DNA of 64,000 nt from Rubricoccus sp038746605 (GCA_038746605.1 JBCDKM010000011.1:62001-126000); one strand, 5' to 3'; positions 49,207 to 58,036 are shown, numbered from the stretch's first letter. The notes: generated from the letters alone by a model not told the origin. Translations and numbers: made by a program.

Positions 49207-49248
49207 GGTGAGCGGTGAGCGGTGAGCGGTGAGCGGTGAGCGGTGAGC
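49207..49248. repeat. Tandem heptamer array (GGTGAGC)6
   Basis: Six exact GGTGAGC units in a row (GCTCACC on the strand of the adjacent gene), ending 1 nt upstream of that gene's ATG. Seven is not a multiple of three, so gain or loss of a unit would change frame. Confidence 0.92.
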
Positions 49249-49291
49249 GGAAAGTGCAACCAAGTACCTCGCGATGCCACACTGTTTGAGA

Positions 49292-51382
49292 TCAGTCGTA
49301 CATTGACGCGAGAGTCCGCGCGGCTTCCGTCGGGTCTGTCGTCGGAGCCTGACAGGCGCCGCCTCGGCAGATGTACGCCGTCGCACGACCGTCTCGTGCT
49401 ACCTGTCCCGCTGTGAACGGCGCGATCTCCGAGAGAGCGTCCGATGCCCACAGACGGAGGCTTCCGGGCGCATAGACAGCCTGGAGCGCCTTCTCCATCG
49501 CGGCCATTCCTTCGCCCGGCGCGGTCACAATCTCGGGAAGCGGCCCGGTGAGCAGTTGAGCCGCGAGCATGTGCGCGGCATGACCGGTCGGATGGGCGCG
49601 GACACGCGCGTCGGCGGCGAGAGCCCGCGAGGCGGGTTCGGTAAGGTCAGGGTCTCCCGTGAGAGCGCCCAGCCGGACCCCATTCATCGCGGCGACGGCA
49701 TTGCCGGAGGGCAGCGCACCGTCGTCCAGGGCACGCTGGCGAACGAGCAGCCCGGGGGAGCCCGCCTCGGTGAGGAAGTAGCCCCCCTCGGAATCCTCGA
49801 AGTGGTCGCGGGTCTGGTGGTGGAGATCAAGCGCGAGGCGGAGGTAGCGGACGTCCTGCGTCGCGGCGTGGAGTTCGATCAGGCCCCAAGCGAGGAAAGC
49901 GTAATCGTCCAAGAACCCCGGGATTGCGGCATCTCCGTCGCGCCATCGGTGGAGGAGGCGCCCATCGGGATGGCGGAGCTGTTGGAGCACGAACTCTGCG
50001 GCACGGACAGCGGCCTCGGCGTAGTCCTCGCGCGAGAAGACGCGGGCGGAGATGGCGAGAGCGGCGATAGCGAGACCATTCCAATCGGCGAGGATCTTAT
50101 CGTCCAGGAGCGGACGCGGGCGAGAGGCGCGAGCCTCGAACAACGTGCGGAGCAGATCGGCACGCTGCTGGTGGAAGGTGGCGAGATCGAGGTCGAGCGT
50201 CTTCGCCAACGCGGCGGGGTCGTCCGGGAGGTGGAGGACGTTGCCGCCCGTACGCTGGCGGGTCGCCTCGTCCAGGAAGTTGCCCTGTGGCATCGTACCG
50301 AAGGCAACACGGGCGAAGGCGCGCCACTCGCTTCCGAGCACCGCGACTAGCTCGGCTTCGGTCCAGACGTAGAACGCGCCCTCCTCGCGCCTCCCATGGG
50401 CGTCCAAACTGTCCGCGTCCTCCGCGCTCGCGATGCCGCCGTGTTCTTGCTGGAGTTCGCGGACGACGTAGTCCAGCGTGCGCTCGGCCGCCTCGCGCAG
50501 TTCCATGTCGCCGGTGCTCTGCCACGCCTCGGTCCAGGCCATCGCGAGGCCTGCCTGGTCGTAGAGCATCTTTTCGAAGTGCGGGAGCAGCCAGCGGCGG
50601 TCCGTGGAATAGCGGTGGACGCCACCGCCCGTGTGGTCCGTGATGCCGCCTCGCGCGATGGCCCGCAGCGTGCGGACCGCCATGTCTCGTGCTCGACCGT
50701 CCCCCGTGTGCCGTGCGTGGCGGAGCAGGAAGAGCAGGCCGTGCGGGCTCGGGAACTTGGGCTGCGACCCGAAGCCACCGTGGGCCACGTCGAACGAGCG
50801 AGCGTAGAGATCGCTGGCCCGCTGGAGGTCGGCTGTGGTGATGGCCTCTCCGGGCTCGCTCTCTGCCAGGATCTTCTGCACGAGCCCCCCCACCTTGTCC
50901 GCCGAGGCGGAGACACTCGCACGGTCCTCACGCCAGAACTTCGAGACACGCTCGGCGAGGTCCAGCACGCCGATACGCCCGCCTCGGGAGTGTTTGGGGA
51001 GGTACGTGGCGACGTAGAATGGCTCGCGGGTCTCCGGCACGAGGAGCGCGGTGAGCGGCCAGCCTCCCTGTCCGTTGAGCGCGAGGCAGGCCGACATGTA
51101 GATCCCGTCCACGTCCGGCCGCTCCTCGCGGTCCACCTTGACACACACGAAGGCACGGTTCAGCGCGGAGGCAGCTTCGGCGTCCTCGAAGCTCTGCTCC
51201 TCCATGACGTGGCACCAGTGGCACGTCGCGTAGCCGATAGAGAGGAACACGGGCACATCGCGCCGCCGGGCCTCCTCGAAGGCCGCGTCGGTCCACGGCC
51301 ACCAGTCCACGGGGTTGTGGGCGTGTTGGAGGAGATAGGGACTCTTCTCGTCCGCGAGACGGTTGGTGTGCTGAGGTGTCAT
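49292..51382 (-). CDS. Thioredoxin-domain protein, YyaL/DUF255 family
   Basis: A 696-residue protein. The N-terminal thioredoxin-like domain (DUF255, about 1-165) begins MTPQHTNRLADEKSPYLLQHAHNPVDWWPW and has SIGYATCHWCHVMEEQSF with the CHWC pair. The rest is an alpha/alpha-toroid, glycosidase-like part (GGGVHRYSTDRRWLLPHFEKMLYDQAGL, LDDKILADWNGLAIAALA, HLPDDP). The C-terminus has AYICRGGACQAPTTDPTEAA, a conserved ending of the family. Function is not established (spermatogenesis-associated 20 homologue). The ATG at 51382 is the standard family start. It is divergent from the Sel1-like lipoprotein gene. Confidence 0.9.
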   Translation of the reverse strand: MTPQHTNRLADEKSPYLLQHAHNPVDWWPWTDAAFEEARRRDVPVFLSIGYATCHWCHVMEEQSFEDAEAASALNRAFVCVKVDREERPDVDGIYMSACLALNGQGGWPLTALLVPETREPFYVATYLPKHSRGGRIGVLDLAERVSKFWREDRASVSASADKVGGLVQKILAESEPGEAITTADLQRASDLYARSFDVAHGGFGSQPKFPSPHGLLFLLRHARHTGDGRARDMAVRTLRAIARGGITDHTGGGVHRYSTDRRWLLPHFEKMLYDQAGLAMAWTEAWQSTGDMELREAAERTLDYVVRELQQEHGGIASAEDADSLDAHGRREEGAFYVWTEAELVAVLGSEWRAFARVAFGTMPQGNFLDEATRQRTGGNVLHLPDDPAALAKTLDLDLATFHQQRADLLRTLFEARASRPRPLLDDKILADWNGLAIAALAISARVFSREDYAEAAVRAAEFVLQQLRHPDGRLLHRWRDGDAAIPGFLDDYAFLAWGLIELHAATQDVRYLRLALDLHHQTRDHFEDSEGGYFLTEAGSPGLLVRQRALDDGALPSGNAVAAMNGVRLGALTGDPDLTEPASRALAADARVRAHPTGHAAHMLAAQLLTGPLPEIVTAPGEGMAAMEKALQAVYAPGSLRLWASDALSEIAPFTAGQVARDGRATAYICRGGACQAPTTDPTEAARTLASMYD

Positions 51383-51474
51383 GAGGGGGCGACGGGTCTG
51401 GAACCTGAACGGTCGCCCGACACTCGCGATCCCATCCGCCGATATCGTGAGTGTCACTTCGTTCTCTTGCCGGT

Positions 51475-52386
51475 ATGCGTCCTCCCTTCGCCCTCGTCAC
51501 GCGCCTTCCTCTCGCTGCATTGGCCCTGGTTCTAGCCGCGTGTACTCCTGACCTTTCGCTCGATGAGGCTCTGGATGCAGCAGCGGCAGCCGAAGCTCGT
51601 GCGGAGCCTCGCGAGGCGATCCGCTACTACAAGCTCGCGGCCGACCAGGGCGACCTCGGCGCGATCAAGACCGTTGCGGCTTCGTACCGCGACGGCTACC
51701 TCCGCGCGAAGGGACCAGATCGGCCGGTCCACGCCGGTGAGGAAACCAGTTCATTCATGCCGCTCCTCGTGCTTCCGGGGCAGGCCAGCCACTGGCAGCG
51801 CCGCTACGAGCGCGAACGCGACGGCCGAGCCCTCGCGGGCGATCCCTCCGCTTGGATGCGCGTTGCCGAGGACCTTACCGTGTGGAACCGAAACGAGACC
51901 CCCGCTGATGCGGACTCCGCGCTGGCTATTCGTGAACGCCTCGTTCGCGAGGGATACCACCCCGCGATTCTTCAGAAGGCACTGAGCGTGTTTCGCGAGG
52001 ACCGAGAGGCCGGTCTTGAGCTGTTTCATCAGGCCGAGGCAGCAGGTAGCCCAGGCGCGTGCCAGCTCCGGGCCACGTGGCTCCATTATCAGGTCGGAAT
52101 CGAGTCACCTGCAAAGCCAGACCCATCCGCGAACGCGACCGCGCAATTCATTGACGCGTTGGAAGCCTGCCCACCAGTGGAAACCGGACCAGACGAGCCC
52201 GAGCGCGGTGCCCGTCTGGTCGCCAACCTCGCGAAAGCAGCTGCGAGCCCGAGCGACACATTCGGCTCCGCCGACGATGCGGTCGCCAGTCTGGACAGTC
52301 TTCGCGCTCTCGGCGTCTTCGACCGCCACCCCCGACTGACGGCGTTCCTGGGCGAGGCCGCGACCGAGACGACGAGCGAATCCTGA
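51475..52386 (+). CDS. Sel1/TPR-like lipoprotein
   Basis: A 303-residue lipoprotein with lipobox VLAACT (Cys about 23). The mature part contains Sel1-like helical pairs (AIRYYKLAADQGDLGAIKTVAASYRDGY; EAGLELFHQAEAAGSPGACQLRATWL). Such proteins usually mediate protein contacts in the envelope. The ATG at 51475 was chosen to give a normal signal peptide; an in-frame alternative exists 24 nt upstream. A palindrome follows 8 nt after the stop, and the gene converges with dnaJ. Confidence 0.75.
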   Translation: MRPPFALVTRLPLAALALVLAACTPDLSLDEALDAAAAAEARAEPREAIRYYKLAADQGDLGAIKTVAASYRDGYLRAKGPDRPVHAGEETSSFMPLLVLPGQASHWQRRYERERDGRALAGDPSAWMRVAEDLTVWNRNETPADADSALAIRERLVREGYHPAILQKALSVFREDREAGLELFHQAEAAGSPGACQLRATWLHYQVGIESPAKPDPSANATAQFIDALEACPPVETGPDEPERGARLVANLAKAAASPSDTFGSADDAVASLDSLRALGVFDRHPRLTAFLGEAATETTSES

Positions 52387-52394
52387 CGCCCCTG

Positions 52395-52415
52395 CCCGCC
52401 TCGGCACCGAGGCGG
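52395..52415. repeat. Dispersed palindrome between the Sel1-like gene and dnaJ
   Basis: The perfect 20-nt core with an extra 5' C, 8 nt after the lipoprotein stop and 40 nt from the convergent dnaJ stop. Confidence 0.88.
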
Positions 52416-52455
52416 AGGGAGTGGTGGGTACAGTGCTGGCAGCCTTGTCGAACCG

Positions 52456-53616
52456 TCAGTTCGAGAAGGCGTCCTTGACGCGGGAGAAGAAGGACTTCTT
52501 CTTGCCCTCGGGCTTGGGCTGGAACTCCGGCTCTAGCCGGAGCTGCTCCAGCGCCTCCTGCACAGCGGGCGAGAGCCTCTGGGGCGTCCACACGTGGATG
52601 TGGACCATCTGGTCGCCCGTGCGGCCCCCGCCGACCTCGGGGAGACCACGGCCGCGCATCCGTAAAACGCGCCCGCTCTGGATGCCCGCGTCGATGCGGA
52701 GCGTGGCGCGGCCCCGGAGCGTTGGCACCTCTACCTCGGTGCCCAGCGCGGCATCCGGGAAGGAGAGGTGCAGGTCGTAGAGCACGTCGAGCCCATCGCG
52801 GGTAAAGTGCTCGTGGGGGACCTCGTTGATCTCCACGCGGAGATTGCCCGCCGGTCCGCCTCGGACGCCTGCGTTGCCCGCTCCTCGGATCTGGAGGTAG
52901 TGGCCGGACGAAACGCCCGCTGGTACCTCCACGGTCACGGTCTCTTCGCCCTTCTGGCGCCCCTCGCCGCCGCATGCCTGGCACTTCTCCTTGACCACGC
53001 GCCCCTCGCCCAGGCAGGTCGGGCAGGGTTGGACGTTGACGAACTGCCCGAGAATCGAGTTGGAGACCGTGCGGATCTCGCCCGCGCCGTTACAGGTCGG
53101 ACAGGTTTCATACCCTGAGTCGCCCTCCGCGCCGGAGCCATCACAGACCTCACACGTGATGTATTTGCGCAGCTTCAACTGGCGCTCCACCCCTTCGGCG
53201 ATCTCCTCCAGCGTGAGATCGAGGCGGACGCGGAGGTCGGAGCCTGGCCGTCCTTGTCCGCGCCTGCGCCGGGTGCTGGCACCGCCGAAGCCGCTAAACC
53301 GGGGGTCGGCCCCGAAGATGTCGGAGAAGGCCGAGAAGATGTCCGAGATGTCGTTGAATGGGGCAGACTGGCGCCCTGCCCCACCGACGCCCTCGCGCCC
53401 GAACCGGTCGTACCGCGCTCGCTTCTGGGGGTCTGAGAGAACCTCGTATGCCTCGGCGGCTTGCTTGAAGCGGGCCTCCGCCTCAGCGTCGCCGGGGTTG
53501 CGGTCCGGGTGATTGTCCATCGCCTTGCGGCGATAGGCCTTCTTGATCGCGTCCGCCTCGGCATCGCGGGGGACGCCGAGGATGTCGTAGTAATCGCGAG
53601 CGGTGTCGGTTGCCAT
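52456..53616 (-). CDS. dnaJ: Chaperone DnaJ
   Basis: The DnaK co-chaperone that stimulates its ATPase and delivers substrates. The 386-residue protein has the J domain with HPD at residues 36-38 (KAMDNHPDRNPGD) and a Gly/Phe-rich linker (SAFSDIFGADPRFSGFGGA). Four zinc-finger repeats are present: CEVCDGSG, CPTCNGAG, CPTCLGEG and CQACGGEG. The C-terminal substrate domains start near VTVEVPAGVSSGHYLQIRG and GTEVEVPTLRGRATLRID. It is the third gene of hrcA-grpE-dnaJ, 6 bp after grpE. dnaK is not in the window. Confidence 0.97.
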   Translation of the reverse strand: MATDTARDYYDILGVPRDAEADAIKKAYRRKAMDNHPDRNPGDAEAEARFKQAAEAYEVLSDPQKRARYDRFGREGVGGAGRQSAPFNDISDIFSAFSDIFGADPRFSGFGGASTRRRRGQGRPGSDLRVRLDLTLEEIAEGVERQLKLRKYITCEVCDGSGAEGDSGYETCPTCNGAGEIRTVSNSILGQFVNVQPCPTCLGEGRVVKEKCQACGGEGRQKGEETVTVEVPAGVSSGHYLQIRGAGNAGVRGGPAGNLRVEINEVPHEHFTRDGLDVLYDLHLSFPDAALGTEVEVPTLRGRATLRIDAGIQSGRVLRMRGRGLPEVGGGRTGDQMVHIHVWTPQRLSPAVQEALEQLRLEPEFQPKPEGKKKSFFSRVKDAFSN

Positions 53617-53622
53617 GGAGCG

Positions 53623-54234
53623 TTACTGCGCGACGATGACGCGAGCGTGACGAAGAATCCGGTCGCCGATGCGGTAGCCGGGCTGGAGTTCCGCGAGGAC
53701 CGTGCCGGGGGCGGTATCGTCGTCCGGCGCGGGCTGTTGCATCATCGCCTCGTGCAGTTCTTCCGAGAACGGCTGTCCCACCGCCTCGATGCGTTCGACG
53801 CCAAGTCGGTCGAGGGTCGCGCTGAACTTCTTGAAGACGAGATTCACGCCCTCCGCCAGTGCCTCGAACGCGGGCGTGGCCTCGTCCTCCTGCTTGGCCT
53901 GGCGCTGCGCGGCATCGAGAGAGCGGCGCAGATCGTCGTAGACATCGAGGAAGGGCGCGAGGAGAGCATCCCGAGCGTAGCCCTCGTTGAGGGCTCGCTG
54001 CTGCTCCTGCCGACGGCGGAAGTTCTGGAACTCCGCAGCACGGCGAAGCAGTTGGTCGTGCAGATCGGCATTCTCTGCACGAAGGCGCTCGATCTCTACG
54101 GCCTGCTCAGCCAGTTCATCTACAGCGCCCACGGCCACGTCGGCGGCGTCTTCGTTGCTCATCTGGGGTCGGATCTCATCGCGGACGTCGTCGCCGGTGG
54201 CGCCGTCGTGCGGCGGGGTCGGGTCGGTCGGCAC
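53623..54234 (-). CDS. grpE: Nucleotide exchange factor GrpE
   Basis: GrpE releases ADP from DnaK. The 203-residue protein has a long acidic N-terminus, a coiled coil (EIERLRAENADLHDQLLRRAAEFQNFRRR), and the beta domain with QPFSEELHEAMMQQPAPDD, GTVLAELQPGYRIGDRILRHARVIVA. The start is the GTG at 54234. It is 11 bp downstream of hrcA and 6 bp upstream of dnaJ, so all three are probably one heat-shock transcript. Confidence 0.94.
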   Translation of the reverse strand: MPTDPTPPHDGATGDDVRDEIRPQMSNEDAADVAVGAVDELAEQAVEIERLRAENADLHDQLLRRAAEFQNFRRRQEQQRALNEGYARDALLAPFLDVYDDLRRSLDAAQRQAKQEDEATPAFEALAEGVNLVFKKFSATLDRLGVERIEAVGQPFSEELHEAMMQQPAPDDDTAPGTVLAELQPGYRIGDRILRHARVIVAQ

Positions 54235-54245
54235 AAGAGGGTCGG

Positions 54246-55334
54246 TTAGTCGGGAGAATCGGAGAGAAGACCCGCAACGTGCTCCACGAGAGCCACGGCG
54301 CGGGGATAGTCCATTCGGGTCGGGCCGATGACGGCGACGGCACCTCGTGCGCCCGCCTGCCGGTACGGAGCGGTCACGACGGAGTACGCCGCCTGGCCCA
54401 TTTCGCGCCCGATCAGGACCACAGCGCGCTCCGGGGCCTCGGGGTCCACGAGCGCGGGCTCTTCCAGGAGATGCACGATCACGTCCTCGCTCTCGGCCAG
54501 TTCCACGACGCTGCGCACTGTCTCCGGCTCTGCGAACTCGGGCTGACGGACGAGGTGCTGGGCGCCTGCGATGGCTGCCCGTCGCTGGGGTGTGGCCTCA
54601 CGGAAAAGATCCGGCCCCTCGCGAAGAACGACGCGGACGACACCGGAGCGGTCCGCCTCGGCGAGGTCCTGGAGGCGGTCAGCGCCGGTCTGACGGATCT
54701 CGCCGAGCGTGAGGCCGGCGAGCCGCTCGTTGAGCCGTTGCACGACCCGGTCGAGGCGGGCGGGATCGACCGGAACCTCCACTTCGGCCTGGACTGTGCG
54801 TGCGAAGCCGCCCCGAATGGAGAGCACGAACAGGAGGCGATGAGACGCGAGTGGCACCACGTCGAGACGCTCCAGCACGCCCGTCGAAAGCCGGGGGGTG
54901 AGGACGACCCCGAGGAGTTGGGCGAGACGCCCCAGGAGGCGGGACGAATCACGTGCGACGGCCTCCAAATCGCCCAAGCGACGACGGACGGACTGCCGAA
55001 GCAGATCGGCTTCGCGCGAGGAAAGGCCCCGCACGTCCATCAGTTCATCCACGTACACGCGGTAGCCCTGAGGGGTCGGGACGCGCCCCGCCGAGGTGTG
55101 AGGATGGCCCAAGAAGCCCGCTTTTTCCAGCGCTCGCATCGTGTTGCGGAGACTGGCGCTGGAGAGCTCAAAGTCTTCCGCGAGGGCCTTCGATCCTACC
55201 GGTGCCGCGCTCGCGATGAACCGCTGCACGATCCGCTCCAGCACGTCGCGTTCGCGTGCTGAGAGGCCGCGCGGGTCTTGATCGTGCGAGGGCACGGCCC
55301 GGTCGGATCGGCGATGAGGGTGGGACGACGGCAT
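54246..55334 (-). CDS. hrcA: Heat-inducible transcription repressor HrcA
   Basis: HrcA represses chaperone operons at CIRCE sites. The 362-residue protein has an N-terminal winged helix (LSARERDVLERIVQRFIASAAPVGSKALAEDFELSSASLRNTMRALEKAGFL with HPHTSAGRVPTPQGYRVYVDELM), a typical HrcA signature, and a GAF-like C-terminal domain ending MDYPRAVALVEHVAGLLSD. The ATG at 55334 gives an N-terminal extension of about 20 polar residues. No CIRCE inverted repeat could be found in the 145 bp upstream, so autoregulation is not supported by the visible sequence. Confidence 0.93.
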   Translation of the reverse strand: MPSSHPHRRSDRAVPSHDQDPRGLSARERDVLERIVQRFIASAAPVGSKALAEDFELSSASLRNTMRALEKAGFLGHPHTSAGRVPTPQGYRVYVDELMDVRGLSSREADLLRQSVRRRLGDLEAVARDSSRLLGRLAQLLGVVLTPRLSTGVLERLDVVPLASHRLLFVLSIRGGFARTVQAEVEVPVDPARLDRVVQRLNERLAGLTLGEIRQTGADRLQDLAEADRSGVVRVVLREGPDLFREATPQRRAAIAGAQHLVRQPEFAEPETVRSVVELAESEDVIVHLLEEPALVDPEAPERAVVLIGREMGQAAYSVVTAPYRQAGARGAVAVIGPTRMDYPRAVALVEHVAGLLSDSPD

Positions 55335-55477
55335 ACAGGAGATTCGCGGTCCGGCCGCATGATATCGGCAGTGGAGCGAAGAGGCTCAATCAACGACGAT
55401 CCACGCGAGCCGTTGTAGAGGAGTCGCCAAAGATGCACCGCTTGGATGCTTTTTCGAGTGCGAGGTCTCCTGCCCTG

Positions 55478-55501
55478 CCCCGCCTCGGTGCCGAGGCGGG
55501 G
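55478..55501. repeat. Dispersed palindrome 3' of pyrE
   Basis: Perfect CCGCCTCGGTGCCGAGGCGG extended to CCCC/GGGG, 10 nt after the pyrE stop and upstream of hrcA. Confidence 0.88.
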
Positions 55502-55511
55502 GGACTCGGCA

Positions 55512-56153
55512 TCAGACGCCACCCCGCGCCTGGCTCCACGCTTCGGGATCTCGACGCCAATCGGCGAGCGCACGGAGTGCGTCGTCATCGAGCAGGCCGT
55601 CTTCTCTCGCGACCTCCAGGAGAGCCGGAAAATCGGTGAGCGTGCGGAGCGTGAACCCAGCATCCGAGATGGCGTCGGCTGCGGCGTCGAGGCCGTAGGT
55701 GAAGACCGCGAGGACGGTTTGGACGAGGGCGCCCGCGTCGCGCAGCGCATTGACCGCTGCAATAACGGATCCGCCTGTCGAAACGAGGTCTTCCACCACG
55801 AGCACCCGCTCTCCCTCTGTGACGCGGCCCTCGATTTGGTTGCCCTTCCCGTGGCCTTTCGCGCTGGAGCGCACGTAACTGAGTGGCAGCCCGAGGCGGT
55901 CGGCCAGAAGTGTAGCGTGCGGGATCCCGGCGGTGGCGGTGCCCGAGACACCGTCCGCTCCCCCCGCCCGCCTCGCGAGTGTGACGAAGCCCTCCACGAG
56001 CCGATCTCGAACCTCGGGGTGCGAAAGCGTCAGCCGGTTGTCGGTGTAGATCGGCGCGAGGCGCCCACTGGCCCAGGTGAAGGGCTCGTCCGGGCGGAGG
56101 GTGACAGCACCGATGCGGAGGAGGTCGCGGGCGACCGTGGTGGCGAGAGACAT
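55512..56153 (-). CDS. pyrE: Orotate phosphoribosyltransferase
   Basis: PyrE joins orotate and PRPP to give OMP in pyrimidine synthesis. The 213-residue enzyme contains PFTWASGRLAPIYTDNRL (substrate region), GTATAGIPHATLLADRLGLPLSYVRSSAKGHGKGNQIEG (catalytic loop with the Lys residues) and the PRPP motif VLVVEDLVSTGGS. Length and motif order are standard. The ATG at 56153 begins at MSLATTVARDLL. It is divergent from eno across 131 bp. Confidence 0.96.
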   Translation of the reverse strand: MSLATTVARDLLRIGAVTLRPDEPFTWASGRLAPIYTDNRLTLSHPEVRDRLVEGFVTLARRAGGADGVSGTATAGIPHATLLADRLGLPLSYVRSSAKGHGKGNQIEGRVTEGERVLVVEDLVSTGGSVIAAVNALRDAGALVQTVLAVFTYGLDAAADAISDAGFTLRTLTDFPALLEVAREDGLLDDDALRALADWRRDPEAWSQARGGV

Positions 56154-56284
56154 GGCAGAGAGGAGGCGAACCGGAAACTCTCGCCGAAGCAGGCGTCTGG
56201 CAAACCTTCGTAAACACCGAAGGCGGCATAGGCGCGACGTGTCCCCCTCTCGGTATCCTTTCCGCCCTCCCTCCTCCTTATCCC

Positions 56285-57568
56285 ATGTCGTTCATCGTCT
56301 CCGTCCACGCCCGCCAGATTCTCGACAGCCGTGGCAATCCGACCGTCGAGGTCGATGTCCTCACTGAGAATGGTTCACTGGGCCGCGCTGCGGTGCCATC
56401 GGGCGCTTCCACTGGCGAATACGAGGCCGTCGAACTCCGCGATGGCGGCGAGGACTGGATGGGCAAGGGCGTCCTCCAGGCCGTCGCGAACGTCAACGAC
56501 GAGATCGCGCCCGAGGTGGAAGGACTCAGCGTGCTGGAACAGGCTGCTCTGGACAGCGCACTTCGCGACCTCGACGGGACCGACAACAAGTCCAAGCTCG
56601 GCGCCAACGCCCTCCTCGGTGTCTCGCTGGCGGCCGCTCGCGCGGGGGCTCAGGAGACCGGCCTCCCTCTCTACGCCTACCTCGGCGGCGCAGGCGCCCG
56701 GACCCTGCCCGTCCCGATGATGAACATCATCAACGGTGGCTCCCACGCAGATAACTCGGTGGACTTCCAGGAGTTCATGGTCATGCCTGCGGGCGCGTCC
56801 TCCTTCACCGAGGGCCTCAAGATGGGCGTCGAGACATTCCACCACCTCAAGAAGGTGCTCAGCGCGAAGGGCTACTCCACCGCCGTGGGCGACGAGGGCG
56901 GCTTCGCGCCGAACCTGAAGAGCAACGAGGAGGCCATCGAGGTCATCCTCGAGGCCATCGAGAAGGCGGGCTACCGCGCAGGTGAAGACCTGTACATCGC
57001 GCTGGACCCCGCCGCGAGCGAGTTCTACGATGCGGACAAGGGGGCGTACGTGTTCCACAAGTCGGACAACTGCGAGCTCTCCAGCACCGAGATGGCCGCC
57101 TACTGGGCCAACTGGGCCGACGAGTACCCGATCATTTCCATCGAGGACGCGATGGACGAGAACGACTGGGACGGCTGGCGCGACCTCACCGACCGCTGCG
57201 GAGACGCCGTCCAGCTGGTCGGCGACGACCTCTTCGTCACGAACACAACGCGCCTCCAGCGTGGCATTGACGAGGATGTGGCGAACGCGCTGCTCGTCAA
57301 GCCGAACCAGATCGGGACGCTCTCGGAGACGATGGACGCCGTAGAACTCGCGCACCGCTTCGGCTACGCGACGGTAATGAGCCACCGCTCCGGTGAAACC
57401 GAGGACACGACCATCGCGGACCTCGCGGTGGCGCTCGGCTGTGGGCAGATCAAGACGGGCTCCGCCTCGCGCTCGGACCGGATGGCGAAGTACAACCAGC
57501 TGCTCCGCATCGAGGAGCTGCTCGGCGCCTCGGCGATCTATCCGGGCATGGACGCCTACCGCTTCTAG
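56285..57568 (+). CDS. eno: Enolase
   Basis: Enolase interconverts 2-phosphoglycerate and PEP. The 427-residue enzyme has RQILDSRGNPTVEVDVLTENG, the mobile loop RAAVPSGASTGEYEAVELRD, NIINGGSHADNSVDFQEFMVMP, VGDEGGFAPNLKSNEEAIEVI, SIEDAMDENDWDGW, VGDDLFVTN, LLVKPNQIGTLSET and SHRSGETEDTTIADLAV with GQIKTGSASRSDRMAKYNQLLRIEE. All catalytic and Mg ligands appear intact. It is monocistronic, with a palindrome 14 nt after the stop. Confidence 0.98.
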   Translation: MSFIVSVHARQILDSRGNPTVEVDVLTENGSLGRAAVPSGASTGEYEAVELRDGGEDWMGKGVLQAVANVNDEIAPEVEGLSVLEQAALDSALRDLDGTDNKSKLGANALLGVSLAAARAGAQETGLPLYAYLGGAGARTLPVPMMNIINGGSHADNSVDFQEFMVMPAGASSFTEGLKMGVETFHHLKKVLSAKGYSTAVGDEGGFAPNLKSNEEAIEVILEAIEKAGYRAGEDLYIALDPAASEFYDADKGAYVFHKSDNCELSSTEMAAYWANWADEYPIISIEDAMDENDWDGWRDLTDRCGDAVQLVGDDLFVTNTTRLQRGIDEDVANALLVKPNQIGTLSETMDAVELAHRFGYATVMSHRSGETEDTTIADLAVALGCGQIKTGSASRSDRMAKYNQLLRIEELLGASAIYPGMDAYRF

Positions 57569-57582
57569 CGGCCAGGACCTGC

Positions 57583-57604
57583 CCCGCCTCGGCCCCGAGG
57601 CGGG
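57583..57604. repeat. Dispersed palindrome 3' of eno
   Basis: CCCGCCTCGGCCCCGAGGCGGG, centre varied to CC, 14 nt after the eno stop. Together with the copy at 58017 it brackets the two tRNA genes. Confidence 0.85.
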
Positions 57605-57693
57605 CAGAGTGGCTCCCCGCGACGATGGTCGGCTGTCCGGCTCGATTCACACAACCTCCAGCGCTCGGGTACCGCATCTCCCGCAGTTCCGCC

Positions 57694-57701
57694 TATCTTG
57701 G
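57694..57701 (+). promoter_or_regulatory. Putative -7 box for tRNA-Phe
   Basis: TATCTTGG ends 7 nt before the mature tRNA-Phe 5' end; one mismatch to TAnnTTTG. Confidence 0.4.
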
Positions 57702-57708
57702 CGCGCCC

Positions 57709-57781
57709 GGTCGGGTAGCTCAGTTGGTAGAGCACCGCACTGAAAATGCGGGTGTCGGCGGTTCAAGTCCGCCCCCGACCA
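57709..57781 (+). tRNA. tRNA-Phe (GAA)
   Basis: A cloverleaf with a 7-bp acceptor GGTCGGG/CCCGACC, D-loop AGCTCAGTTGGTAGAGC, anticodon loop CTGAAAA (GAA), and T-arm GGTTCAAGTCC. The discriminator is A at 57781; CCA is not fully encoded (ACCG follows), so it must be added enzymatically. Confidence 0.96.
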
Positions 57782-57859
57782 CCGGCGCCTCCCGCTCCTG
57801 TCTCCGCGAAGAGACGATGAGCACCGCAGGCGCCTTTGACGAACGCTCGGCCTCGGCCG

Positions 57860-57867
57860 TACCTTCG
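57860..57867 (+). promoter_or_regulatory. Putative -7 box for tRNA-Asp
   Basis: TACCTTCG, one mismatch to TAnnTTTG, ends 25 nt before the tRNA-Asp 5' end. Confidence 0.42.
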
Positions 57868-57892
57868 TTCCTCTGCTGAAGCAGAACTACCC

Positions 57893-57969
<77 letters not shown>

Positions 57970-57971
57970 CG

Positions 57972-58004
57972 ACGCCCGCTCCCACCTCGGGGGCGGGCGT
58001 TTTT
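57972..58004 (+). terminator. Intrinsic terminator after tRNA-Asp
   Basis: A 12-bp stem (ACGCCCGCTCCC / GGGGGCGGGCGT, one G-T wobble) with loop ACCTC, followed by TTTT. It starts 2 nt after the tRNA 3' end. Confidence 0.9.
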
Positions 58005-58016
58005 CGTTGGGTGCCC

Positions 58017-58036
58017 CCGCCTCGGTACCAAGGCGG
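58017..58036. repeat. Dispersed palindrome after the tRNA terminator
   Basis: CCGCCTCGGTACCAAGGCGG, one mismatch to the core, 12 nt after the terminator T-tract. Confidence 0.8.

Noticed and set aside
49207..49248. Heptamer array as a CRISPR
   Set aside because: Units are contiguous 7-mers without spacers and no cas genes are present.
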